Source: Chondrosia reniformis
Taxonomy: Eukaryota > Porifera > Demospongiae > Chondrillida > Chondrillidae
NCBI GenBank assembly: GCA_947172415.1
Contig: OX359193.1
Span: 5,884,501 to 5,948,500, forward strand
Direction: 5' to 3'
Length of the DNA: 64,000 nucleotides
Shown here: piece after piece, positions 30,442 to 41,833 of the stretch
How positions within the stretch are numbered: position 1 is the stretch's first letter
How the letters are laid out: each line of letters opens with the position of its first letter
Program-made: the position numbers and the translations under genes
Notes under the pieces: model-generated
Told to the model about the DNA's origin: nothing
Databases searched by the model: none
Seen by the model: only the letters and a program-made list of their open reading frames with translations

Positions 30442-33036
30442 TTAAAGCTTTGGAAAGGTTTGAGTCAATCTTGCTTTTTGTAAAGCTGCAGTTTTTTTCT
30501 TCCTCTGTACTTGGGTTGATAGTAGTTTAGGTTTCAATGCGGGTAAGGTAATTGATTCCTTCATAGCTTGATAAGCGGTATCCAACCTAATATAAGGTAT
30601 AAAATGCAGTGCTAAATATTATACATGTACATACATAATTACATTGGGTCAATTTGGTCAAATGTATGTATAACAGTACATTCACATAAGTACAATATTC
30701 AAAAGCTGTACCAAACAGTCATGACTGTATACGCAGTAGCCCTGCCATCAAACCAGCTACATACATATTCAAACGATATTTATCTAACAATGAGTAGTCG
30801 GAAGAAAAGGGAACTCCGAGGATATCTAAGCATACTTGTCCATGCATTACTACAATACTGCAAACTTGTGGGTGACTCAAAAGATTTAAAATATACTTAC
30901 ATATTTTGCGGATGATTATTCATGACATGAGCAAACTTGGGTAATCCATTTTCAGATCTGTACAAATAAAAGTGTTATACATTACTAGTATACCAAATAG
31001 CATATGTACACACATACGTAATCATCTGTTGGACAGAAACAGAATAATTAACAGATCTGTATTTTACTGTATAAAATATGAGCGTGGAAGCTCATACGTA
31101 TGTAAAAGTGGTGTAGGTACGTAACTGTTACGTAAGTAATCTTATCCATTACTGATGCTATATTAACCTCTTAATTTTGTGTAATACTTAATAATACTGC
31201 AGTAAAGTCTTCATATACTTACATAACATCCTCATCTCCATCTCTCTTGATGTATGCTTTAGCAACCAAAAATGTCTCCGGTGTTAATTTCTCAGTGTAG
31301 AGCACATCTCTTAGATCAGACTTTAACTGTACCAGCTGGATAAAGATAATGTGAGACAGAAATTAGTGCTAATCTCCTACACATGAGCACAGATTGGAAA
31401 AGTATTAACAAAACAGCCAAAGATACAAAATGGCAACCATTACCTGAATGGTGACATTTGCATGACACTTACCAAAACAATCCACATGAAATTTATGAAA
31501 GGCGTATTAATCTATGTACGTAAGTATTTCCATGGCAATGTGATGCATGTATACGCACCTCATGTGCCATCATGTCATTGGTTCTCTGAAGATGTTTAAT
31601 GATGGATTCGTACTGTTCCATGGTGGGCTGACCGGGAGGCACTTGAGAGATGTATGAGGACCTCTGGTGATGTCTGTAGGATCCTAAAACACGTTCCTGA
31701 GCATCTAAAGGGGAATACCCACTTGCACAGCTCTCCCCATCAGACTGATCAATACTCCTAGGCCTACACAGAGAAATATAATATTCTGACTTTTTGAGCA
31801 TCAGCAACATTTATTGAATCATTATCTAGACATTTCTATCACAGAGACATGGACACTCTATCACAGAGGAGTATGTCTGCACCTACGTACGTATGTTCTA
31901 AAGGTTTCAAAGTTAACTTAACCTGGGCCCACTGTAAATTAGGCTATGGCTAAGGGGCATCCCAGTATAAATACTAATACTAATACTTATATATGTAGCT
32001 ATAGTGTATGTATTACCTATATACCTCAAAGAATATGCAGTGACTGGCTATGTTCAGGGACTAACCTTCTTTGTTCAATGACCTTCTGAAGTCTTGCATT
32101 TCTACTCTTTTCATTCTTTAAAGCATTTCTGAGGTCCTTAATCTCTTCTTCTAGAACAATTGCCTTTAATTCATCTGGAAGGTTGCCATCTTCTACATAC
32201 ATACATATGTAGGTTTACATTGTGTATAAGCCACCTATATTCGTTCATACACTGAAGATACCTGTTCTGAATGATTCATCCATGCTACATTTGGGTGATC
32301 GACCCAGAGCTCCTGTCCCAATGCTGGCAACACTTGACCTGCCAAGGGGAGCTCTTCTCTGTGCTACAGTCACTGTACTGCTGTTTGAACCACTACTTAC
32401 ATTACTTGATCCATTTCCCATTACCAACTGAAATGATAATTCTATATTTATACAATACAATCAGTAAAGAAATACTGTAAATGAGATAATTAAAGTTACA
32501 AAATATTCATAGTTTAATACATTTTTGTCTTAACAAAATGAGTATCATATCTTCATTAAGAAAAATTTATTGGACATGCTAATAGGTACGTAGGTATGTA
32601 GTGTAGTAATATATTCACGTGTATACATGCCTTATAACAAAATGGTATATACATATCAGATTTTGTGTGACAAGTACGTACCTTTGTTCTTTATCTTTAA
32701 TCGATCCATTTCTTCGTGTAGCTTTTGCAGTGTCTCCTTGTGCTGTTTCTGTAAGTAAGTCAAGTTCTTCTCCAAGCGACTAATCTTCTGATCTGTATTG
32801 GGTATCTGCGGCAGCTTAACGGAAGTTCTTCTCTCTGGTTGCGTACTGTCCCTAGATACGGTCCTACTACTTGAGGTAGAGCTATTGGAGGACTGAGGCA
32901 CCGACTGAACGGCCTGCAGCCGGTCCCTCGGAATAGGCAGAGGCTGAAGGGAGGATTTGATGCCAGCTCTCGGCCAGGAAGGAAGATTACTTGGTACGAT
33001 TTCAGGAAGACGGTGAGAATCTGATGCCATAGCCAT
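30442..33036 (-). CDS. CCDC74: CCDC74-like coiled-coil protein, six coding exons
   Basis: CCDC74 proteins bind microtubules and act at spindle poles and cilia. Exons: complement(30442..30586, 30901..30957, 31223..31335, 31559..31763, 32066..32189, 32682..33036); 999 bases, 332 residues (human about 380). The N-terminal region is Ser/Pro-rich, then the family coiled coil ISRLEKNLTYLQKQ, HKETLQKLHEEMDRLK (about residues 95-118). A second helix is LEEEIKDLRNALKNEKSR, and the C-terminal domain has QPTMEQYESIIKHLQRTND and ITLPALKPKLL with a basic end. Both conserved blocks match human CCDC74 in order. An extra exon-like stretch at 32262-32427 does not fit the frame (see findings). The gene shares a promoter with KIAA0753. 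Confidence 0.88.
32262..32427 (-). other. Alternative or poison exon within CCDC74
   Basis: Bounded by a good acceptor (ATCATTTCAG) and donor (GTATCT), with a Ser/Gly-rich open frame (LVMGNGSSNVSSGSNSSTVT). It starts in phase 0 while the preceding exon ends in phase 1, so inclusion shifts the frame to a stop within about eight codons. It leaves in phase 1, matching the next exon. It could instead be an alternative first exon starting at its internal ATG (MGNGSS). Confidence 0.45.
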
Positions 33037-33309
33037 TTCAATTCTAGATCTACACAAGAGAAATACGTACGTATACGTAATCGTCGACAAGTAATACTTT
33101 GTGTACTGAAGCTACAGTGCATGCATAGCTAAACACTATCCAGTACAAAGTCCGGCAGTGTCTCAATTATACTGTACATACCAACTCTTCTTTTGCCACC
33201 ATTTTTCTTAACCTCCGTAACTAGGGCGAAATCGTTAACACTATTCCAAATAGTAAAAATGGCGCTACTTTCAAAAACCTTGCTTGATCGTATTATCGGT
33301 TATTAGTTT
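33037..33309. promoter_or_regulatory. Shared divergent promoter of CCDC74 and KIAA0753
   Basis: Only 273 bases separate the two start codons. The stretch includes AAAAATGGCGCTAC (about 33257), a YY1-like word, and CCTCCGTAACTAGGGCGAAA. I looked for an RFX X-box (GTTNCC..GGNAAC) because both genes are ciliary or centrosomal, but saw no convincing match. Confidence 0.6.
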
Positions 33310-36300
33310 ATGGCTACAAGGAATGGTATGTATTAATTACTAGAATAAATGCTACTTTTAATTGAAATTATGTCTTATATTTTACAGCTGCAGTTTTGAG
33401 TGAATACTCTAAACTAAAGTTTATTACTTCTAAAGATTCTCCTTCTGTTCCAGCTTCAGTGATCGAGCAGAGAGGTGGTCATACGGGAAACGCAGTTAAC
33501 AAACACTCTCGATTAAGATTTAATATAAAGGTTCCTCGTAAAGGTAAACAAATGGCCGTTAACTTTCCCCCTCGACCAGCACCAGTCATTATCGAAAAGA
33601 TGCAAAATAGCATCCCCCACCAGAAACAGAGAGTTCCAACCATACGGTTTGGTCCAACTGAAACATTCCAGTCCCATGACGACAGTGTGTCATCCCAGGG
33701 CTCTCTACAGTCGAAGGCTGACATGTTACTATCTGATCGACTTGCACTGGCCACGTGGCTGGCTAAGAGAGATCTGGAAAGAAACAGAGCATTTGCATTG
33801 ACAATGTTAGCCAAGCAGTCAGGCACATCAGAGCCACACTCAGAACCGGACAGTGGAAGTGGAGACGATAGCCTTGATAAGTTTGACAGCAGCATAGTAG
33901 AGCCCAACCAACTTGAAGAATCATTTCCTGATCCAAGCTCAACTCGCCTAACTAGAAAGAGGAATCTTGTAACAGACCCCTCTGTCAAGTATAGAACTAG
34001 TACGGTACAAAAGAAGCTTCAATTTAGAGATTTAAGTCCTGGTGTGGCGCATCCTAAAACACTCAGGAAGCATCCTCACAGAGAGCTGCCTAAGGAAGAA
34101 TCATTAGTGAGGAGAACTAATTATGAAGAAGCGGATAGAAATCGACAAAATTTAGACCTTTCGATGAGTTTTAAACAAATGTTGGGACAGCTGTCTGCTT
34201 TGGAAGGTGTTTTAAAGCGTAGCCATAGCAACAGAATATGTGATCTGGATGAATTGGAGTTACGAAGAGAGGGAGTAAGAGGTGAAGAACAAGTAGCAAG
34301 GAACGGAAGACTGATGTACAACTTGAAGCAACAGGTACATATAAACAATGCAAGATGAGATATATCATAGAAACACCTTACATGGATTCCCTGAAAGGGA
34401 AAATAGCCTATTAGGTACATGTATTTGAGTATTACCAACATTATATATTTACATATGTATGCAGATGTGATACTGAGGATGTGTGTGTACTATGTACTGT
34501 GTATGTATTAGTCTATTACGTCCATACCTACCTACGTACCTACCTACGTATGTGTGTATGTGTGTAATTTAAAGGTCCAAGATCTGTGTAAGGAGTTGGA
34601 CAGGTTTCATACGGCAGCATTAGGACACGGCCAGCAGCGTAAGGTACGTATTGTCAGAGTCTGAATCCTTATTTATGCATGTACGTACATACGTATGTAA
34701 GTATTTCCATGCTATGTTCTGCCTTTGTGCATCATGGGCTATAAACAGCATTAACAAAGACTTCACAACATCATGCTATCTTACAGACAACTGATCTAAA
34801 CACTACTTAAAAGAAGGATGACTGTCTAATCATCACAAGGGTCACCCCATAGACCAAATGCCATAGAAAGTCTAGGGAGGCATAGCCTAGCCTAGTTAGT
34901 CTATAAGGGAAGGAAGAGTGGACTATAAGGGAAGGAAGAGTGGACTATAAGGGAAGGAAGAGTGGACTATAAGGGAAGGAAGAGTGGACTATAAGGGAGG
35001 GAAGAGTGGACTATAAGGGAAGGAAGAGTGGACTAAAAGGGAGGGAAGAGTAGACTATAAGGGAAGGAAGAGGGACTATAAGGGAAGGAAGAGTGGACTA
35101 TAAGGGAAGGAAGAGTGGACTATAAGGGAGGGAAGAGTGGATTATAAGGGAGGGAAGAGTGGACTAAAAGGGAGGGAAGAGTGGACTATAAGGGAAGGAA
35201 GAGTGGACTATAAGGGAAGGAAGAGTGGACTATAAGGGAAGGAAGAGTGGACTAAAAGGGAGGGAAGAGTGGACTATAAGGGAAGGAAGAGTGGACTAAA
35301 AGGGAGGGAAGAGTGGACTATAAGGGAAGGAAGAGTGGACTATAAGGGAAGGAAGAGTGGACTATAAGGGAGGGAAGAGTGGACTATAAGGGAGAAAGCA
35401 GCCCGAGGAAGAGTGGACTTCTGAGGGATTCAAACTGGTGGCCTACAGCTTTGTACACTGATGCTCCTGCCATTTGAGCTATCTTGCAGAATAGTCTCTG
35501 AGAACTTCAGGCATTGTGTAGACTTATTTGTCTATAATTGTTGATTACTTGCCTACGTATATAAAACTGTTAGATCATGCTAGTTATGTCTTTTTGTACT
35601 CAGAAACAGCTGACTCAGCATCTTCAAGCAGCCTGTAGAAGTTCCCTACGAGTGATGCAATCCTTGCTGAGGATGGCCTCCCTGTTGAGACCACACTTAG
35701 GTGACGTTTATTACAAGCAGTTCACTCACTATTGGGAGTTTTTGGGAGTGTTGCAACAACTTACCTGTGCAACGATGGAACTGGACTTGGGTGATGAGAA
35801 GATGATAAATGATCTTAACACCAAACAAAAGGTACGTATACACTGATTTGTTGTCCTATTGTGTGTACATGTATGTGATTAGTAATTGCCTTTGTCCCAT
35901 CTTCAAAATGAGATTTATATTTAATGTACGTACAGTGCATGGTTTAGCTGCGTACATATGCACATTATGTGCTGGAATACAATTAACAGTATTGCAAAGC
36001 ATGCATGAAGCATTTATACATGCCCAACTCACTGTTTTACATGTACAAGTACTGTATGTAAATGGTACTTACGTACGTATATACCCATACTGCCTTCCTA
36101 CTTCTGTGTTACCGAGTTGTTAGCTGTCAATGTTTGTTCTTTCTCTGTGTGCAGTACTTTGAAGACCTCATTACAAATCTGTCAATGAAAGAAGAGCACT
36201 CATTCTCTACTACAGTTGACAAAAGGAATAAATCCACCGGATATAAGAAACGTTCCTCAAAGGCCAAGAAACCTGTCACAGCTAGGAGCAGAGGTGTGAT

Positions 36301-38354
36301 CCTTCCTGGTCACTTGAAGGTGTGTAGCTTGATGGTCTTTGTAACAGCTGAGCCTACGTACATATGTATATTGAGCTCTATTAATATTATTTAATAGAAG
36401 AAAGCTGACGTGCACAGGAAGGGACAAGTGTTAGCAGGAGACCTTTCCACCAATAAGACTGTATCCTCTTGGCTGAAGAAGCAGTTTCAAAGCATGAAGG
36501 ATCAACAGGAGGACAGACCGAATCAAACCTCACCTAGAAGGTGAGAGTATAGATCTAATCTTGATAATGCATCTTTTTTACGTACATTTTACGTACATAT
36601 GTACGTATATATGTACGTACGTATGTGCATTCCTATGTAATTGCTTACGTATGTAAAATATAATAATATGTAAGAGAGGTACCTAGACTAAGTAATGTTT
36701 ACCAGGTTGAAAATTACCCAATGCTAATGCTGGTGTGTGATATTACTGACATTGATTATACAGCTTCATGTAAGTATTCAAGTTAATAAGACATGTTGTA
36801 GTTTACTAGTACTGCGTATGTATGTAGGTTCAAACCAGAGCATGGCACTCCCATTCAGAGACACACACACCCATCTCATGGTGTACCTCAGTCAGTAGCT
36901 GAAACCCAATCATCCAAGAAGTGTAATCCAAATAGGAATATTTCAAGTAGTAAGGACAAATTAGTGCAAGAGAATGCTTCTCCAATTTCTGAGGATCAGC
37001 CTTCACAAGGTGCTATACCTTTAGGATCACCAGCATGGAGGATTATGTCAAAAGAAATTGCAAGGTGCATATGAACACATACATACGTATGTATATGTAC
37101 ATACGTATATTCTATCACATCATACGTATACAAGTCTGTTTGTGTATGAAAAATAGTCAAATGATGAGACATCGCAGCTTTAAGATCGCCTTTAGTCTCC
37201 TGAGATTTATTTTGAATTTATAGTTACATATAATGACTACACAGGAGCTTGCTGGACTTGCTATGACTGCTTTAAATCACTTTCATTTAATTAAAATGAT
37301 TTTAGGCAAGTGTGGTTGGACAAGGAACTCTTGAGACAGGTTGAAGATGGTAAAAGAAAGAGTTCAAGGGAACATCCAGCTTCTCCTGGTTCATCCAGAC
37401 CCCTTCAAGGAAAAGAGGAGAAACCTGCTTCTCAAGGAGTGCAAGTGTCTGCTGGGACTACCCTTCACGATTCTAATGGCCTTTCAAAGGTTAATGTTGA
37501 GGACAAGAAGAGTGTACAAAACACAGCAGCACTTGAAGCAATACTGAATCGATTGAAGGAACTTGAGGTACATACGTATGTATGTACCTAAATATATACA
37601 AACTTTTGTCTAATATACCATTATCAAGTATATGTTTGTGCTTGTTATGTGTCTGTTGCATACTCTATTTATAGGAAGAGGATTTGAGAATTCTTCAGAG
37701 GTGGTCTACTATATCCTATGTTGAGTCCTATATACCCACAGAGGGTGGTATTGAAGAGGAGCACACTAGAAGTGAGGGACAAAGTCGTGGCAACATCTTC
37801 ATTGAGCCTGTGAATGTGGTAGGTGATTCAGGACTGTTAGTACCTCAGCAAACAGAGCAGCCTCACGAGGAGTATGTCACCAAAAGTAATGAAAGGATGG
37901 GAGAACAAAACCACTCTGAAAGTGCTTCTCCAGTTGCAGACAGCACTTTTAAAGACAAGTCAACACTAGAGACTGATAGCGTTAAAAAGTAAGTTTTGTC
38001 TCACTGGTTGTGAACAATTGTATTGTTAATCTCTTAATGTACATACCTACGTACCTACTGTACATGTAAATGTTAAGACCCACTTCTATACACATTCGTA
38101 TATACACATATAATGTACGTACATACGTACCTGGGTTTAACTATGTATGTTGTGCTGGTATATTCAAACTTTGTAGTAATACTGAATGTAGTGGCAGTAG
38201 TGATGTGAGACATTTGCTGAAAGACTTTGGGGAAGACAATCTGTGGAATGTTTGTGATGAATTAGTTGACAACTTAATATCAGAAGAATTTGCTCAACCT
38301 GACTCCTCTATCAGATCAACATCAACACTGACCTCATCATCTCATTTCAACTAA
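33310..38354 (+). CDS. KIAA0753: Moonraker / OFIP (KIAA0753), centriolar satellite protein, ten exons, complete
   Basis: Moonraker works with OFD1 and FOR20 at centriolar satellites and pericentriolar material in centriole duplication and ciliogenesis. Exons: 33310..33325, 33388..34334, 34575..34643, 35604..35831, 36155..36319, 36398..36540, 36828..37064, 37306..37567, 37675..37988, 38177..38354; 2559 bases, 852 residues (human 967). The 16-base first exon supplies MATRN; the next exon has no suitable ATG, so this start is preferred. Family blocks in order: SDRLALATWLAKRDLERNR; EEQVARNGRLMYNLKQQV then VQDLCKELDRF; the helical exon 4 (QHLQAACRSSLRVMQSLLRM); GSPAWRIMSK; EEDLRILQRWSTISYVE; C-terminal DELVDNLISEEFA. 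Intron 3 holds a 22-base minisatellite. Identification rests on several short ordered matches rather than one strong domain. Confidence 0.85.
34885..35398 (+). repeat. Minisatellite, about 22-base unit, roughly 23 copies, in KIAA0753 intron 3
   Basis: Unit GGACTATAAGGGAAGGAAGA + GT, with variant units GGACTAAAAGGGAGGGAAGAGT and GGACTATAAGGGAGGGAAGAGT mixed in a pattern suggesting higher-order repeats. One unit is shortened by a base (GAGGGACTATAAGG). Confidence 0.95.
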
Positions 38355-38898
38355 CTGGAATTTTTGACCCGAACATGCATGCATCATTATACACGAATAA
38401 TCATTACGCCATTTTTCTTACATGCTATACATCTATGTACGTATATACTTTTGAGTAAAAGGCCTAGGCCCATATATAAGGAACTAAACCTAGTGAGAGC
38501 TTTGGATGAGGATATATATAAAATGTTTCTCCTTATACTTTCCTCCTTCTCCACTGGGTGGGTATCACACTTTATTGATGTCAGTGAATAATGACTGCAA
38601 GTATTAGCTTCATATTATTTGATAGATCTAGATTCTTTGTTTGAGATGCCAAAAGTGTTTATACATTAAATATTCTAAAACTCTTAGCACACATACATAC
38701 ATACATACATACCTATGTACATTTAGAAAATGATCATTTGTATGTACATAATTAACACTTGGAATATAACATATGTAATAGATTTACAGCAAAGCTATGT
38801 ATGTACGTAACTTACATATGTAGTAATAAATTGATATCATTAAAAGTACGTATGTATGTGGGATTACAAACTGTGCTGCATGTATGTATCAGTTGTTT
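38355..38898. other. Convergent spacer between KIAA0753 and ESS2, with a SINE fragment
   Basis: Contains a partial SINE-like copy at about 38455-38590 (AAGGAACTAAACCTAGTGAG, CTTTGGATGAGGATAT, CTCCACTGGGTGGG) and CATACATACATAC and TACGTATGTATG simple sequence. No gene seen. Confidence 0.65.
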
Positions 38899-40885
38899 TT
38901 AACTCTTAAAATTGAGAAGATTGTCACTCAATAATGGAGTAGTAGGCCTTGACAGTGGCTTCTGAGAAACAGGTGTCCTTCCTAGTCCCTTCTTTGCCTG
39001 TGATGACTGTCCACTTGGTGTCGACTTGACAGAAGGGCTGGCTGCAGCAGATCTCCTGGCTGGTGTGTTGTAGGCAGACCTCAGGGACCTGTCAATACTT
39101 CTCATGGGTGTTGCCTTTTGGGCTAATTTCTGTGCCGCAGGGGAAAGTAGCTTCATGCGTTCACTCGAGGGTGTGCGGAGAGCATTTCGAAGGGATGGAC
39201 TGTATCAGATAGACAGTAAATACAAATTCTATACACGTGTACCTACGTATGTTCATATAATAAAAGAAATACTCTTTACCTTGACTTTAACAAAGATGTA
39301 GTAGCTCTTTCTAATGCTTTCTTCCTCCGATCTGTGTATGCCTTGCCGGCCCTCTCGGACAACCTCATTCCCAGTGTCTCCCTCTTCGGTTGTTTGGGCA
39401 TCTTGAAGGTTTGTCCACCGGTTGGCAATGGAGTATTACCAATATCCAGTTGGATAGGGGTACCGTCCACTTTACCCCATGTCATCATCGGAGAAGCATC
39501 CACACCTACAAGATTAGAAGTTACATACCTTATGGGGGTTGTTACTATTTATAGGTACTAATTTTAGAGAATTTTAGTGAACTAAATTAATATGCTAAAA
39601 TGGGCAGGTATTTGTTAAAAATACATTGGCTTCTAATGAGCAGTAACCATATTATTGTCCATTGCCAGAGGATCATTATCCACTATCATTCACTGTATAC
39701 CATGCACTGTATACCATGAAAAATCTAAGATACCATTTACCTACATGCTATATGCCTATTCTGTAAAAAGAGCCTATAGGGGAACTAAACCTGAAGAGAG
39801 CTTTGGATGAGGATACAGGAGTCTTTTCTTCCTTCTTTTCCCTTTTTTCATCTTCTTCTCCACTGGGTCAGACAGCCGTTTCTGGGAATTCCACCCTTCA
39901 TCAGTGATCCTGGGAGTCTTTGTCTTTTTCTTTATCCTGATCTTCTGTGAATCCTTGGCTCTGTATACCATGCACCATATACTCACAGGTTTCTTATTCT
40001 GTGTCACTTGCCTAATGTGTATTCACTGAAACTTGTGCCCTGAATACGTAATACAGTGGTAGCCTTAAGGTAAAAACATGTCCCCGACTAAAGGAACACC
40101 ACATACGTACGTAGGTCCACTATGAAGTTAAGGGAATCCTGCATACCTGGTTGTATGAGTGGAGTAGATACAAATCCATAACCATTGATCTTGGGTGAGT
40201 CATCTCCTTCCAGAAGGTTCCCATCCACTCCAATCTTCAAGTTGGTAGTCTTAGACTTGTCATCTTCTGGTTGCTGGCCCTTAAAGTTGTTCAACTGGTC
40301 AATAAAGGTCTTTGACAATCTTGTGCTAGGATGACATATCTCTCTGTTGGCACCAGGGAGAGCTAACTTCTCTTCAGCTGAGAGCTCAACGCCATCAGGG
40401 ATGTACATTAGGGAATTCTTTGCTGTATATTTCCAGGATTTGATTTCTCTTCCAACTTCAGCCTTTGGAGCAGCAGTAGCTTTCTGGTCAGTTGTCTCCT
40501 TTGAATTATCTTCCTGTAAATGCTGGTCTGATCCATCTGTGATGGCTAGCATGACCTGATTTCCACCTGTTATCGCTAATTGTTGACCACTACTTTCACC
40601 ATCATCCTCTGAGGCAAAGTCTATGGCATACTGTTTGCCTCTCTCCTCCTGCTCATAAAGCCAAGCAAACTTCTCACGGTGTTTCTGTGAAGCCTTCTCT
40701 ACTAAGTGATCAAAGGATGCATCGTCCTCACTGTGATATTTAGAAAGATAGTCATCTAGCCTGACATCCAAAGGCTTTTTTATAGATGGGAGTTCTTCAC
40801 CGGACTGGGTCTCTCCCACCAAATCCCTCTTTGTCCCAGCTATTGGCGTACTGCCTACACTAGCAGATGGAGTTGCCAACTGATC

Positions 40886-40936
<51 letters not shown>

Positions 40937-41708
40937 ATGTGTAATAGAGTAGTCAATAATATACGTATGTACAAATGTATGCATCTATAAGTTGTTGTAC
41001 AAAGCAGACTGTAATAATTTAACAAGATGTCATTTGGATTTTCCAGAAAATCAATTTTAGAAGTGACTGCGAAAAAGTAACTGTAAATGATTCCAAACTT
41101 CATAGCTTACAAAGGAATTTATGAACAATTGTGTTAATAAATTTGAAATCATTTGAAATGCATTGGTTACCAGTTTTATTATTTCATTAATTCAAAACTG
41201 ATTTCAGAAGCATATTACAGCATGTCATGTTACACAGTAATCTATGACATCACAAAAACAGGTGTCACTGATAGTCACCGAACAGCTTACTATTAGCTGG
41301 TGTTCTGGTGGTCGTGGCCAGTCTGGCTGAGAGATCCCTCATTTTCATGTAATCTCCCTCTTCAGAAGCCTTAAAATACTCTAACTGCATCTCCATTTTG
41401 TCAATATCCGGAAAGAAATCTCTACGAATAATTTTACTCATATTCTACAAAAAGAATATGGAAGCATTATATTACAAATAAAATAGACAAAAATGTTAGT
41501 AGATAAGTGAATCATTCAAGTATTCTCATTAAAGAGATTTCACAACAATCTTAAACCACTAGTTCAGAACACCTTTTATTCAGCCCGTTGTATAATGAAA
41601 TCTTACTTCTGTAAACGTATCTTCGTCCAAAGCTACTTTCTTGCTATTGTTGACATCAGAAGAGTTATTTCGGACAGAGTCACTTCCCACAACCGCTTTG
41701 TCCGCCAT
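38899..41708 (-). CDS. ESS2: Splicing factor ESS2 (DGCR14 / ES2), five exons, complete
   Basis: A nuclear protein of the spliceosomal C complex. Exons: complement(38899..39199, 39280..39505, 40147..40884, 41291..41444, 41607..41708); 1521 bases, 506 residues (human 476). Family blocks: IIRRDFFPDI and YFKASEEGD (about 37-65), then LDDYLSKYHSEDDASFDHLV, KFAWLYEQEE, SWKYTAKNSLMYIPDGVE, NGYGFVSTPLIQPG, DASPMMTWGKVDGTPI, and a C-terminal RSLRSAYNTPAR segment ending TPLLSDNLL. The start is in AAAATGGCGGAC, a strong context with a YY1-type word. An Asn/Thr-poor acidic insert (about 160-215) is longer than in human. Intron 2-3 carries (AAAT)n. Head to head with the MFS gene. Confidence 0.94.
39765..39975 (+). 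repeat. Interspersed SINE-like repeat between ESS2 exons
   Basis: Near-complete copy in the intron 39506-40146: CTATAGGGGAACTAAACCTG, CTTTGGATGAGGATACAGGA, CTCCACTGGGTCAGACAG, TTTCTGGGAATTCCACCC, CATCAGTGATCCTGGGAG. Confidence 0.85.
40885..40937. repeat. (AAAT)n microsatellite next to the ESS2 exon 3 acceptor
   Basis: Thirteen uninterrupted AAAT units end right at the acceptor of exon 3. On the coding strand this is (ATTT)n and supplies the polypyrimidine tract, so repeat length could affect splicing. Confidence 0.9.
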
Positions 41709-41833
41709 TTTAATTTTAGATCCGTATATTGCACGTCGTTCATACACTTTGGATGATAATCGTAGGTTGCGTAATGCAATAGTCTGATTTCTTCAGACCA
41801 TACAGGGACTGACCTCTACTGTTGTAAACTGTA
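41709..41833. promoter_or_regulatory. Shared divergent promoter of ESS2 and the MFSD8-like gene
   Basis: Only 125 bases lie between the two ATGs. It contains GCACGTCGTTC (E-box-like CACGT) and no TATA box in a usual place. Such a short gap implies overlapping 5' regions and a single bidirectional core promoter. Confidence 0.6.

Noticed and set aside
34121..34441. Minus-strand frames opposite the large moonraker exon
   Set aside because: Antisense shadows; the plus strand has ordered family motifs and consistent splicing.
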